A stretch of DNA of 64,000 nt, taken from the NCBI RefSeq assembly GCF_041468085.1, contig NZ_CP121014.1:558001-622000 (forward strand). The letters run 5' to 3'. Position numbers and translations under genes: made by a program. The notes beneath the pieces are model-generated. The model did not search any database and was not told where the DNA came from. It saw only the letters and a list, made by a program, of their open reading frames with translations. The DNA comes from Tistrella mobilis (GTDB lineage: Bacteria; Pseudomonadota; Alphaproteobacteria; Tistrellales; Tistrellaceae). Shown here one piece after another: positions 9,591 to 18,091 of this stretch; positions within the stretch are counted from its first letter, which is position 1, and each line of letters begins with the position of its first letter.

Positions 9591-11096
9591 TCAGCCGAGC
9601 GTCACCCAGACGCTCTTGGTCTGCGTATGGGCAAGGACCGCCTCGAAACATTTGTCGCGGCCGTTGCCGGTCTGTTTCCACCCGCCCCAGGGCTGGGTCA
9701 TGTCGCCGTTCATGTAGCCGTTGATCCAGACCATGCCGCACTCCACCCCCGCCGCGAAGCGATGGGCCTTGGTGAGATCCCGGGTCCAGAGCCCCGCCGC
9801 GAGGCCATAGACCGTGTCGTTGGCGATGCGCAATGCCTCGTCCAGCCCGTCGAAGGGGATCACCGCCCCCACCGGACCGAAGATCTCTTCAGATGCAATC
9901 CGCATGCCATTGTCCACGTCCGTGAACAGGGTCGGTGCGACGTAAGCCCCGCCCTCGCCCCCCGGCGGCACCACGCCACCGAAGGCAAGGCGCGCCCCTT
10001 CCGCCCGGCCGGCATCGATATAGTCCAGCACCCGGCGCTGATGGCTGCGGGTGACCAGCGGCCCCAGCGTGGTGGCGGGGTCGAGCGGGTCGCCGACCCG
10101 GACCGTCGCCCAGGTGCGGGCGGCGAAGGCATCCAGGACATCGGGCAGGATCGCCCGTTCGACCAGGATCCGCGAGCCCGCGCTGCACACCTCCCCCTGA
10201 TTGCCGTAAATGCCCGCCACCGCCGTATTTACCGCGGTCTCAAGATCGGGCGCATCGGCCATGATCACATGGGGCGACTTGCCGCCGCATTCGGTCGAGA
10301 CATGCTTGAGGTTGGACCGGCCGGCATATTCCATCATCAGCCCGCCGACCTCGCCCGAGCCGGTGAAGGCGATCTTGTCGACATCCATATGACGGGCGAG
10401 CGCCTGGCCGGCCTCTTCGCCGAAGCCCGGCACCACGTTCAGAATGCCGGCCGGGCCGCCGGCCTCGACGAACAGCCGGCCGAGCAGCAGGGCGCTCAGC
10501 GGTGACTGTTCCGCAGGCTTCAGCACCACCGCATTGCCTGCGGCAAGGGCAGGCGCGATCTTCCACGCCGCCATCATCAGCGGATAATTCCAGGGCACGA
10601 TGCAGCCCACCACCCCCAGCGGCTGCCGCAGGATGTAATGGAGCGCCTGTTCTCCCGTTGAAGTGGTAGATCCGGTGATCTTATCCGCGGCTTCGGCCAT
10701 GAAGCGGAAGCAGGCGAGGCTGCCCGGCACATCGATGGTCAGCATCTCGGCAATCGGTTTGCCCATATCCTGGGCATCCAGCACTGCAAATGCCTCGGCA
10801 TGCGCCTCGATCAGGTCGGCGAAGCGATAGAGCACCTCCATGCGGGCGCGCGGCGGGATACGCGCCCAGGGCGCGGTGCGGAAGGCCCGCCGGGCCGAGG
10901 CGACCGCCCGGTCGATATCGGCGGCACCGCCACGGGCGATTTCGGCCAGAACCGCGTCGGTCGCCGGATTGATCGTGGCGAAGCGGGCACCGCCCCGGGC
11001 CTCGACGAATTCGCCATCGATGAACAGGCCGGTATCGGGTTTGAGCCGGCCGGCGAGCGCCGTCCAGTATCCGGCGGTCTTCAGATCAAAGGGCAT
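9591..11096 (-). CDS. Aldehyde dehydrogenase (PuuC/AldB-like)
   Basis: A 501-residue aldehyde dehydrogenase with all landmarks: IVPWNYPLMMAAWKIAPAL, FTGSGEVGG in the cofactor site, catalytic Glu in STECGGKSPHV and catalytic Cys in GNQGEVCSAGSRILVE. The GEVCSAGSR motif and LFIDGEFVEARGG start resemble gamma-glutamyl-aminobutyraldehyde dehydrogenase and general medium-chain aldehyde enzymes. GAGG lies upstream of the ATG. It follows the small monooxygenase-like gene by ten bases and probably shares its transcript. It is the second aldehyde dehydrogenase in 4 kb. Confidence 0.85.
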   Translation of the reverse strand: MPFDLKTAGYWTALAGRLKPDTGLFIDGEFVEARGGARFATINPATDAVLAEIARGGAADIDRAVASARRAFRTAPWARIPPRARMEVLYRFADLIEAHAEAFAVLDAQDMGKPIAEMLTIDVPGSLACFRFMAEAADKITGSTTSTGEQALHYILRQPLGVVGCIVPWNYPLMMAAWKIAPALAAGNAVVLKPAEQSPLSALLLGRLFVEAGGPAGILNVVPGFGEEAGQALARHMDVDKIAFTGSGEVGGLMMEYAGRSNLKHVSTECGGKSPHVIMADAPDLETAVNTAVAGIYGNQGEVCSAGSRILVERAILPDVLDAFAARTWATVRVGDPLDPATTLGPLVTRSHQRRVLDYIDAGRAEGARLAFGGVVPPGGEGGAYVAPTLFTDVDNGMRIASEEIFGPVGAVIPFDGLDEALRIANDTVYGLAAGLWTRDLTKAHRFAAGVECGMVWINGYMNGDMTQPWGGWKQTGNGRDKCFEAVLAHTQTKSVWVTLG

Positions 11097-11106
11097 GCGG
11101 ACCGCC

Positions 11107-11403
11107 TCACTTCGCCGAGAGTTCTGTGCAGGTTTCCAGGATCACCGGCCCGTCGAAATGCGGCGAGACCGCGGCAAAGAACACCGCCACCGCGTCCGAG
11201 CCGTTATGGCGATCCATGGCCGCGACATCGGTGAAGCGTTCATAGGTCGTGAACCGGCAGGGATTGTCCCGCGACCGGCTGATGAAGAAGTCGACCGTCT
11301 CGGGCTCGTTGGCCCGGACATGCGCCGCCACCTTGAGCAGCTCTGCCTCGGCAAGCGCCTCGGCGCCGGGTGTGACGGTGATGATGGCCGTGATGGTGAT
11401 CAT
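11107..11403 (-). CDS. Antibiotic biosynthesis monooxygenase (ABM)-domain protein, YgiN-like
   Basis: A 98-residue single-domain protein of the dimeric alpha-beta barrel (ABM) family. It begins MITITAIITVTPGAEALAEAE, has NPCRFTTYERFTDVAAMDRH in the middle and a FFAAVSPHFDGPV segment near the C-terminus, all matching the family layout. Members act as cofactor-free quinol monooxygenases or small aldehyde/quinone-handling proteins. It is the first gene of a two-gene minus-strand operon with an aldehyde dehydrogenase. Confidence 0.75.
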   Translation of the reverse strand: MITITAIITVTPGAEALAEAELLKVAAHVRANEPETVDFFISRSRDNPCRFTTYERFTDVAAMDRHNGSDAVAVFFAAVSPHFDGPVILETCTELSAK

Positions 11404-11695
11404 GGTTCTGCGAATGCCTCCCGCGCAGGCCGACAGGCCTCCCCAGACCCGTCCCTCGATCAGCCTGCGGCCGGCGGGGGCGGCATGACCAATTCAAAAT
11501 CCCGGATTGCGCTATCGGAAAAGCCGAACGCACCGGCCTCGCCTCTGACGGACGGTTCCGGCTGCCATCGGCTTTGCCGATATCAGATGCGGCGCGTTTC
11601 CTGTTTTACAGGGCGCATGCGCCTGCGCTCTGCTGGCAGGTGGCCGGAACCCTGTCCGGCCGGCACTGACGGACGACGACGAGGAGATGGCAGAC
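11404..11695. other. Divergent intergenic region between ABM gene and alcohol dehydrogenase gene
   Basis: 292 bases without a supportable gene. It must hold the promoters of the minus-strand ABM/aldehyde dehydrogenase pair and the plus-strand alcohol dehydrogenase. I see a ribosome-binding GAGGAG at 11681-11686 but no convincing operator. Confidence 0.5.
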
Positions 11696-12733
11696 ATGGC
11701 GCGCATGCAGGCGGCAGTGGTCGAACGGCCGGGCGAGGGCTTGCGGATGATGGAAGTCGCACGCCCGGAACCCGGACCGGGTGAGGTGCTGATCCGCGTG
11801 GCGGCCTGCGGTGTCTGCCATTCCGACCTGCACATCGTCGATGGCGACTGGGGCACGCCGCCGAACCTGCCGCTGATCCCCGGTCACGAGGTCACCGGCC
11901 ATGTCGCGGCGCTTGGGGCGGGCGTATCCGACCTTGCCATCGGCGAGGCGGTGGGCGTGCCCTGGATGGCCCATGCCTGCGGACGCTGCGCCTGGTGCCT
12001 GGCCGGCATGGAAACCATCTGCAAGGCCGGCGGCGCCACCGGCTTCAGCCGCGACGGCGGCTATGCCGAGTATATGCTGGCCGAGGCCGCCTTCGTCGCC
12101 CGCCTGCCCGCCGATGCCGATCTGGTGGCGATCGCGCCGATCCTCTGCGCCGGCGTCACCACCTGGCGCGGCCTCAGGCGATCGGAAGCGCGGGCGGGGG
12201 AGCATGTGGCGATCGTGGGCGCGGGCGGGCTCGGCCATGTCGCGATCCAGTATGCCCGGGCGATGGGGCTGCGCCCCGTGGCGGTCGATGTCTCGCCCGC
12301 CCGGCTGGACCATGCGCGCAGGCTTGGTGCCGAAGCCGTGGTCGATGCCGCGGCCGGCGACCCGGTGGCTGCCGTTCAGGCGGCGACCGGCGGCGGCGCC
12401 CACGCCGCGATCGTCACCGCCACCGCACCCGCGGCCTTCGAACAGGCCATCGCCATGACCCGCCCCGGCGGTACCACCGTGTTCATCGGCCTGCCTGGGG
12501 GCGAAAGGGACGCCATCCGGGTGTCGATCGCCCGGATCTCCAACTGGGAACGTTCCATCCGCGGATCCAACGTCGGCACGCGCCGCGACCTTCAGGAGGC
12601 GGTGGATTTCGCCCTCCGCGGCCATGTCCGGGCGGATGTCACCCCCCTGCCTTTCGGCCGCATCGACGAGGCGTTTGCCCGGCTGCGCCGCGGCGAGGTG
12701 ACCGGCCGGCTGGTGCTGACCATGGGCGGCTGA
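11696..12733 (+). CDS. Zinc-dependent alcohol dehydrogenase (MDR family, AdhP-like)
   Basis: A 345-residue medium-chain dehydrogenase. The catalytic zinc site is ACGVCHSDLH plus GHEVTG; the four structural-zinc cysteines are CGRCAWCLAGMETIC. The Rossmann glycine motif is VGAGGLGHVAIQYA. GAGGAG at 11681-11686 sits nine bases before the ATG at 11696 but touches the ATG at 11687, so the later start is favoured. It oxidises a primary or secondary alcohol, or reduces the aldehyde, with NAD(H). It is divergent from an aldehyde dehydrogenase operon, which suggests a shared alcohol-aldehyde-acid route. Confidence 0.88.
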   Translation: MARMQAAVVERPGEGLRMMEVARPEPGPGEVLIRVAACGVCHSDLHIVDGDWGTPPNLPLIPGHEVTGHVAALGAGVSDLAIGEAVGVPWMAHACGRCAWCLAGMETICKAGGATGFSRDGGYAEYMLAEAAFVARLPADADLVAIAPILCAGVTTWRGLRRSEARAGEHVAIVGAGGLGHVAIQYARAMGLRPVAVDVSPARLDHARRLGAEAVVDAAAGDPVAAVQAATGGGAHAAIVTATAPAAFEQAIAMTRPGGTTVFIGLPGGERDAIRVSIARISNWERSIRGSNVGTRRDLQEAVDFALRGHVRADVTPLPFGRIDEAFARLRRGEVTGRLVLTMGG

Positions 12734-12763
12734 AGGCGCGCGCAGAGAGGGCTTGCGCATCAT

Positions 12764-12779
12764 ATAAGTATCTGCTTAT
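12764..12779 (+). promoter_or_regulatory. Candidate ArsR autoregulatory operator and -10 element
   Basis: An inverted repeat, ATAAG (12764-12768), six bases, CTTAT (12775-12779), lies nine bases before the ArsR-family start codon in an AT-rich island. TATAAG at 12763-12768 would serve as a -10 element overlapping the left arm, so binding would block the promoter. This position and symmetry suit ArsR-type autorepression. It is not tested against any known site. Confidence 0.4.
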
Positions 12780-12787
12780 CTATCGGC

Positions 12788-13102
12788 ATGACCGAGACCG
12801 ATGTGTTCAAAGCCCTTGCCGATCCCACGCGCCGCGCCATCTTCGAGAAGCTGGCCGCGGGGCGGATGAATGCCAGTGCACTCAGGGACGGCATGGCCAT
12901 CAGCCAGCCGGCGATGTCGCAGCATCTGGCCGTGCTACGTGCTGCCGGGCTGGTGCGGGAAGAACGACAGGGCCGGTTCGTCGATTACGAGGTCGATCCC
13001 GACGGTCTGGCCGTGGTGGCGGACTGGCTGGCGAAGTATCGCGCATACTGGCCGGCGCGGATCGATGCCCTGAAGGCGCTGCTGAAGGAGATGGATCAAT
13101 GA
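12788..13102 (+). CDS. ArsR-family transcriptional regulator
   Basis: A 104-residue winged-helix protein: FKALADPTRRAIFEKLAAG, then MNASALRDGMAISQPAMSQH as helix-turn-helix, then a DYEVDPDGL wing. No metal-binding ELCVCD-type cysteines are present, so it is not a classic metal sensor. The stop overlaps the next ATG (ATGA), giving the common ArsR-SRPBCC pair. The start is very close to its putative promoter, and no ribosome-binding site is evident, so the message may be nearly leaderless. Confidence 0.87.
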   Translation: MTETDVFKALADPTRRAIFEKLAAGRMNASALRDGMAISQPAMSQHLAVLRAAGLVREERQGRFVDYEVDPDGLAVVADWLAKYRAYWPARIDALKALLKEMDQ

Positions 13103-13431
13103 CCACCCCCACCTCCACGCCGGGCGCCGACCGCATCGTGCAGGACTATGATCTCGACGCCCCGCCGCAGAAGGTCTGGCGGGCGATCAGCATCCCCGAA
13201 CTTCGGGCACACTGGCTGCCGGCCGCGGATCTGGCAGCGGTCGAACCGGCCTCGGTCACGCCCGGGCGCGAACTCAGCTACCGCATGCGGGAGCAGGCTC
13301 CGCCCTTCACCGAAAGCCTGGTGACTTTCACCATCGCCCCCAACACCACCGGCGGCACCCGGCTTCGGGTCATCCATCGCCGCATGGCCGCAGCCAATGA
13401 TCGCAGCGGCGCGATGATGCGCGCCGCCTAG
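13099..13431 (+). CDS. SRPBCC (AHSA1-like) domain protein, short
   Basis: A 110-residue protein beginning with MTTPTSTPGADRIVQ, then the family's opening strand and helix (YDLDAPPQKVWRAISIPELR). AHSA1/SRPBCC proteins bind hydrophobic ligands in a deep cavity. Most relatives paired with ArsR regulators are around 140-160 residues; this one is shorter and lacks the usual long middle and the final conserved W-rich helix. It starts inside the ArsR stop codon. It may be a trimmed variant or a degenerating copy. The function is unknown. Confidence 0.65.
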   Translation: MTTPTSTPGADRIVQDYDLDAPPQKVWRAISIPELRAHWLPAADLAAVEPASVTPGRELSYRMREQAPPFTESLVTFTIAPNTTGGTRLRVIHRRMAAANDRSGAMMRAA

Positions 13432-13477
13432 ACGCGGCACGGCTTTTCCCAAATTCCAATGAGAGCGGAGGTCGCCG

Positions 13478-14074
13478 ATGCGCGGCACGATGCAACTCGT
13501 CCCCATGGTCGTGGAACAATCGGCCCGGGGCGAACGGGCCTTTGACATCTATTCCCGGCTGTTGAAGGAACGGATCATCTTCCTGAACGGCCAGGTCGAC
13601 GACGACGTCGCCGCGCTGGTCTGTGCCCAGCTGCTGTTCCTTGAGGCAGAGGATCCCGGCAAGCCGATCAGCCTGTACATCAACTCGCCCGGCGGCGTGG
13701 TCACCAGCGGCCTCGCGATGTACGATACGATGCGTTACATCCGCGCGCCGGTGCATACGCTGTGCATGGGTACCGCCCGTTCCATGGGCTCGTTCCTGCT
13801 GATGGCCGGCACCGCGGGCCAGCGCGCGGCGCTGCCCAATGCCAGCATCCTGGTCCACCAGCCCTCGGGCGGATTTCAGGGTCAGGCCTCGGACATTCTG
13901 ATCCATGCCGAGGAAACGCTCCGGGTCAAACAGCGCCTGATCCGGCTTTATGCCGAGCACTGCCACCGCACGCCCGAAGAGGTGGAACGCACGCTCGACC
14001 GCGACCGGTTCATGACCGCGGAAGAGGCGCTGGAATGGGGGCTGATCGACCGGATCCTTGACCGGCGGCCCTGA
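13478..14074 (+). CDS. clpP: ATP-dependent Clp protease proteolytic subunit, additional copy
   Basis: A 198-residue ClpP peptidase. The catalytic triad is present as Ser102 (RSMGSFLL), His127 (ILVHQPSGG) and Asp176 (DRDRF). The Ser-motif reads GTARSMG rather than the usual [26 protein letters not shown] gives the oxyanion/handle region. It forms the degradation chamber for a Clp ATPase. No clpX, clpA or tig lies beside it, so this is probably a secondary ClpP, as many Alphaproteobacteria carry. It stands alone between an SRPBCC gene and a diguanylate cyclase. Confidence 0.9.
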   Translation: MRGTMQLVPMVVEQSARGERAFDIYSRLLKERIIFLNGQVDDDVAALVCAQLLFLEAEDPGKPISLYINSPGGVVTSGLAMYDTMRYIRAPVHTLCMGTARSMGSFLLMAGTAGQRAALPNASILVHQPSGGFQGQASDILIHAEETLRVKQRLIRLYAEHCHRTPEEVERTLDRDRFMTAEEALEWGLIDRILDRRP

Positions 14075-14181
14075 CGGCACGCACGGCACTTGCGGCAGTC
14101 GGATTCAGGTCGCATCATGCGCTGGCGTCTCCGCCGCCCGGCGGGGGCAGAACCGCAGGAAAGTCAGGCCCCCACCTTCAG

Positions 14182-15615
14182 ATGCCCACCACCGCCGGCA
14201 AGACGGCCGCCCGTCACGACATCGCCGCCGACCCCAACCCGTCGCTCATGGCCGCCCGGCGTGACTGGCACCGGCTTCAGGCCGCGCTGGCGCCCGAGAT
14301 GCGGGACTGGCTGGCCGGGCTGGTCAGCGCCTCGTCCGACGAGCTGGCGCGGGATTTCTACGACGTGCTGATGGCCGATGCCGAGGCGGCGCCGCTGCTG
14401 TCGAACGAAATCGTCCAGACCCGGCTGCGCAGCTCGCTCGCCGGCTGGATCCGAAGCCTGTTTCCGGCGGACCCCGCGCCCGATTTCGAGAACATGGCCA
14501 TCGTGCAGACGAAGGTGGGCGAGGTTCATGCCCGGGTCCGGGTCCCCCTGCACCTGGTCAGCCGGGGCGCCCGGCTGATCAAGGCCGGCATCGCCGGGCG
14601 GATCGCCGGCAGCCGGGTCGGCCGGGACGAGCTGGTCCGGCTGCTGCTGCATGTCGAGACCGTGATCGATATCGCCATCGAGCTGATGGGCACGGTTTTC
14701 GTCTCGGGGCTTGCCCATCAAAGCCGCGACGAGGAAGCCTACCGGCTGTTCTTCCTGAGCCAGGATCTGTCGCTGGAGCGCGAAAGCCAGCGCGCCTCGC
14801 TGCTGGAATGGAACCAGGCGGTGCTGCTGGCGCTGGCCGGCGGCAGCGGGTCGACCGAGCCCCTGCCCCGGATCGGCCGGTCGGATTTCGGCCTCTGGTT
14901 CCATCATCGCGGCGGCATCATGTTCGAGGGCACGCCGGTGCTGGACCGGGTGAACGAGCTGATGCAGCAACTGGACGAGGGCATCCTGCCCGAGACCGAT
15001 GCGGCGCGTGCGGCCGGCAACGGTTTCGGCCCTGCGCTGGGCCCGATCCAGAATGCCGTGAACGAGATTCGCTTCATCCTGAACGATGCCTTCCAGGCCC
15101 TGATCGGCGCCGAGGCCGGCCGCGATGCCCTGACCCGGACGCTCAATCGCCGCTTCCTGCCCGCGATCCTGAAGCGCGAGATCACGCTGGCGATGCGGCG
15201 CGACCAGCCCTTCGCCGTGATCATGGTCGATCTGGATCATTTCAAGGCGATCAACGACAGCCACGGCCACAGTGCGGGCGACGCAGCCCTGCGCCAGGCG
15301 GCGGAGACCATCCTCGGCACCTGCCGCAGCAGTGATCTGGTCTTCCGCTATGGCGGCGAGGAATTCCTGGTCGTCGCAGTGGAAGCCGGCGAAGCGGCCG
15401 CGCGTGCGCTGGCCGAACGGCTGCGCGAAGCCATCGCCCGGACCGAGGTCGTGCTTTCGGGCGACACCCGGATCCGCCTCGGCGCCTCGGTCGGCGTCGC
15501 GGTGTTCGACGGCCATCCCGATTACAATCATCTGGTCGAGGCAGCCGACAGCGCCATGTATCAGGCCAAGCGCGCGGGCCGCAACCGCGTGGTCGTCGCC
15601 GCCGGCAGCCGATAG
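14182..15615 (+). CDS. Globin-coupled diguanylate cyclase (DosC-like oxygen sensor)
   Basis: A 477-residue predicted c-di-GMP synthase. Residues about 25-180 look like a sensor globin: MAIVQTKVGEVHARVRVPLH holds the likely haem-proximal His116. A middle linker domain covers about 185-305. The GGDEF domain runs from about 315, with VDLDHFKAINDSHGH, an RSSD inhibitory site (382-385) and active GGEEF at 391-395. This order matches DosC-type proteins, which make c-di-GMP in response to oxygen. No clear ribosome-binding site precedes ATG 14182; Met23 is an alternative start. The gene is monocistronic. Confidence 0.82.
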   Translation: MPTTAGKTAARHDIAADPNPSLMAARRDWHRLQAALAPEMRDWLAGLVSASSDELARDFYDVLMADAEAAPLLSNEIVQTRLRSSLAGWIRSLFPADPAPDFENMAIVQTKVGEVHARVRVPLHLVSRGARLIKAGIAGRIAGSRVGRDELVRLLLHVETVIDIAIELMGTVFVSGLAHQSRDEEAYRLFFLSQDLSLERESQRASLLEWNQAVLLALAGGSGSTEPLPRIGRSDFGLWFHHRGGIMFEGTPVLDRVNELMQQLDEGILPETDAARAAGNGFGPALGPIQNAVNEIRFILNDAFQALIGAEAGRDALTRTLNRRFLPAILKREITLAMRRDQPFAVIMVDLDHFKAINDSHGHSAGDAALRQAAETILGTCRSSDLVFRYGGEEFLVVAVEAGEAAARALAERLREAIARTEVVLSGDTRIRLGASVGVAVFDGHPDYNHLVEAADSAMYQAKRAGRNRVVVAAGSR

Positions 15616-15696
15616 CCGCCCTCCCTCATCCCGGTTTCCACCCCTCACCCCCGCCCGGCCCCACGGGGCCACATGTCCCCTCCCGAGGAGCGAGAG

Positions 15697-17133
15697 ATGT
15701 ATCCGAATACCAGCCTCTTCATCGACGGTACCTGGGCTCCGGGCTCGACGGGCAAGGACGAGGCCGTCCTGAACCCGGCCACCGCCGAGGAGATCGGCCG
15801 CGTCGCCCATGCGTCGACCGGCGATCTGGACCGCGCACTCGAGGCTGCCGCCCGGGCGTTCAAGACCTGGCGCAAGGTCTCGCCCTATGACCGGTCCAAG
15901 GTGATGCGCAAGGCCGCCGATCTGCTGCGCGAGCGGGCCGACACCATCGCCCGCATCATGACCATGGAACAGGGCAAGCCGCTGGCCGAAGCCAAGGTCG
16001 AGACGCTGGCCGCCGCCGACCTCATCGACTGGTTCGCCGAAGAAGGCCGCCGTACCTATGGCCGGGTGATCCCGTCCCGCGCCGTGGGTCATCTCCAGAC
16101 CGTGACGCGCGAGCCGGTGGGCGTGGTCGCCGCCTTCACCCCCTGGAACTTCCCGATCAACCAGGTGGTCCGCAAGGTTTCGGCGGCGATCGCGACCGGC
16201 TGCACCATCATCGTGAAGGGCCCGGAGGAAACCCCGGCAAGCTGCGCCGAGCTGATCCGCGCCTATGCCGATGCCGGTGTGCCGGCGGGCGTGATCAACC
16301 TGGTCTACGGCATCCCGGCCGAGGTCTCGTCCTATCTGATCCCGCATCCGGTGATCGCCAAGATCTCGTTCACCGGCTCCACCGCGGTCGGCAAGCATCT
16401 GGCGGCGATGGCCGGCCAGCACATGAAGCGCGCGACCATGGAACTGGGCGGCCATGCGCCGGCGATCGTGTTCGGCGATGTCGACGTCTCGAAGGCGGCC
16501 AAGGCGCTGGCGGCGCAGAAGTTCCGCAATGCCGGCCAGGTCTGCGTCTCGCCGACCCGCTTCCTGGTGGAAGAGAGCGTCGCCGACCGCTTCGTCGGCG
16601 AGTTCACCGAGGCGGTGGCCTCGATCAAGGTCGGTGACGGCCTCGATCCCGACACCCGCATGGGGCCGCTGGCCAATGCGCGCCGCGTGGACGCGATGGA
16701 AGCCCTGGTCGCCGACGCCGTCGCCAATGGCGCCACCATCCGCACCGGCGGCGAGCGGATCGGCAACAAGGGCTATTTCTTCCAGCCCACAGTGATGACC
16801 GGCGTGCCGCTCGCGGCCCGGATCATGAACGAAGAGCCCTTCGGCCCGGTGGTGCCGGTTTCGACCTTCAGCGGCTATGACGCGCTGATCGCCGAAGCCA
16901 ACCGCCTGCCCTATGGCCTGGCCGCCTATGCCTACACCTCGTCGTCGAAGACCGCGGCCGCCCTTTCCGCCGATATCGAAAGCGGCATGATCTCGATCAA
17001 CCAGGGCATGCTGGCCCTGCCCGAAGTGCCCTTCGGCGGCATCAAGGATTCCGGCTACGGCTCGGAAGGCGGCATCGAGGCGATGGAACCCTATCTCATC
17101 ACCAAGTTCACCGCCCACAACACGACCTTCTGA
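15697..17133 (+). CDS. NAD-dependent aldehyde dehydrogenase, succinate-semialdehyde dehydrogenase-like
   Basis: A 478-residue dehydrogenase. It has [19 protein letters not shown], catalytic Glu in [12 protein letters not shown] and catalytic Cys in [16 protein letters not shown], with the GQVCVSPTR form seen in succinate-semialdehyde and ketoglutarate-semialdehyde dehydrogenases. GAGGAG at 15685-15690 ends six bases before ATG 15697, so the earlier in-frame ATG at 15673 is rejected. It is transcribed alone and ends in front of a strong hairpin. The substrate is inferred from family resemblance only. Confidence 0.83.
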   Translation: MYPNTSLFIDGTWAPGSTGKDEAVLNPATAEEIGRVAHASTGDLDRALEAAARAFKTWRKVSPYDRSKVMRKAADLLRERADTIARIMTMEQGKPLAEAKVETLAAADLIDWFAEEGRRTYGRVIPSRAVGHLQTVTREPVGVVAAFTPWNFPINQVVRKVSAAIATGCTIIVKGPEETPASCAELIRAYADAGVPAGVINLVYGIPAEVSSYLIPHPVIAKISFTGSTAVGKHLAAMAGQHMKRATMELGGHAPAIVFGDVDVSKAAKALAAQKFRNAGQVCVSPTRFLVEESVADRFVGEFTEAVASIKVGDGLDPDTRMGPLANARRVDAMEALVADAVANGATIRTGGERIGNKGYFFQPTVMTGVPLAARIMNEEPFGPVVPVSTFSGYDALIAEANRLPYGLAAYAYTSSSKTAAALSADIESGMISINQGMLALPEVPFGGIKDSGYGSEGGIEAMEPYLITKFTAHNTTF

Positions 17134-17162
17134 CCGCCCCGGCTTCGGCCGCAGAGACGACG

Positions 17163-17194
17163 AAAGGGCCGGGATGGCGACATCCCGGCCCTTT
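17163..17194. terminator. Hairpin terminator between convergent genes
   Basis: A perfect 14-base-pair stem: AAAGGGCCGGGATG (17163-17176), loop GCGA, then CATCCCGGCCCTTT (17181-17194). It sits between the aldehyde dehydrogenase (plus) and the GntR gene (minus) and can serve both. Only a short T run follows, so strength is uncertain. Confidence 0.75.
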
Positions 17195-17221
17195 CTGCAT
17201 CGTGATGCCGATGCGCTGTGG

Positions 17222-17968
17222 TCAGTCCGTGCCGGTCGCCTGCGCAGGCGCGTCCACGGCCGGATCGCGGGCCAGCGCCGCCACCACCGCGCTGGTGGTG
17301 TGCTCGATATGCCGGCGGATCACCTCGGTGGCGCGGTCGACATTGCGGTCGAGCGCGGCATCCAGCAGGGCGCGATGTTCCAGATGGATGTCGCGGGTCA
17401 TCACGGTCTTGGCGCGCGACAGGCGGCGATAGCGTTCATGGTGGCGGAACATCATCGCCCGCATGCGCAGCAGCCAGGTCGAGGCGCAGGCCGAGACCAG
17501 CGCCTCATGGAAATCGTGGTTCAGCCGCTCCCATTCCGACATCTGCTCCACACCCTGGCGGTCGGCCAGTTCAACCCGCTCCAGCCGGTGATAGGTGGTG
17601 ATGACCCGCTCTTCCCAGGCGACATCGCCGGCCGGGATCGACTGGGCCAGGGCATCGGCTTCGAAGATCTTGCGCAGATGGCCGATCTCGCGGGCATCGG
17701 TCGCCGACATCGGCGCCACCACGAAACCGCGCTGGCCCTGCATCTGGACCAGATATTCCCCGGACAGCCGGGCCAGCGCCTCGCGCAGCGGCCCGGCGCC
17801 GATCTGATAGCGGTCGCGCAGCATCTCGATCTTGAGCTTCAGATCCGGCGGCAGCGCCCCGGTCACGATGTCTTCGCGCATCAGCCGATAGGCGCGTTCG
17901 GCCTGGGTCTTGTCTTCAATATCCGGTCGGGCGGGGCTATCCGGGCGGACGGGCGATTGCTTGTCCAT
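17222..17968 (-). CDS. GntR-family (FCD) transcriptional regulator of the TRAP/meta-cleavage operon
   Basis: A 248-residue FadR-type regulator. An N-terminal winged helix (YRLMREDIVTGALPP, then GAGPLREALARLSGE) precedes an all-helical FCD effector domain from about residue 105 with LNHDFHEALVSAC. The ATG at 17966-17968 is preferred; the longer reading to 18055 would use up the operator region. It is divergent from the TRAP transporter genes, and a perfect palindrome lies in that operon's promoter. It probably represses uptake until the substrate or an intermediate binds. Confidence 0.88.
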   Translation of the reverse strand: MDKQSPVRPDSPARPDIEDKTQAERAYRLMREDIVTGALPPDLKLKIEMLRDRYQIGAGPLREALARLSGEYLVQMQGQRGFVVAPMSATDAREIGHLRKIFEADALAQSIPAGDVAWEERVITTYHRLERVELADRQGVEQMSEWERLNHDFHEALVSACASTWLLRMRAMMFRHHERYRRLSRAKTVMTRDIHLEHRALLDAALDRNVDRATEVIRRHIEHTTSAVVAALARDPAVDAPAQATGTD

Positions 17969-18042
17969 GCGGTGTCGGTTTCCCGGCGAGATTGAAATTC
18001 CAGGCAGGCTAGTGCGACAGCCCAAAAATATCAATTTCCAAA

Positions 18043-18071
18043 TTGACAGCCTCAAAATATCGATATTTTAT
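18043..18071 (+). promoter_or_regulatory. Promoter of TRAP operon with overlapping palindromic operator
   Basis: TTGACA at 18043-18048, then 17 bases, then TTTTAT at 18066-18071 form a likely sigma-70 promoter. AAAATATCGATATTTT at 18054-18069 is a perfect 16-base palindrome lying across the spacer and -10 element. A related half, AAAATATCAATTT, lies just upstream (18024-18036). This is a typical repression layout for the divergent GntR-family gene. GGAGGAAT upstream of ATG 18092 is the ribosome-binding site. Confidence 0.65.
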
Positions 18072-18091
18072 GCCGACAGGGAGGAATATCG

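Noticed and set aside
14164-17118. Open frame of about 980 codons on the minus strand
   Set aside because: It runs opposite two well-supported genes (cyclase and aldehyde dehydrogenase) and shows no recognisable motif.
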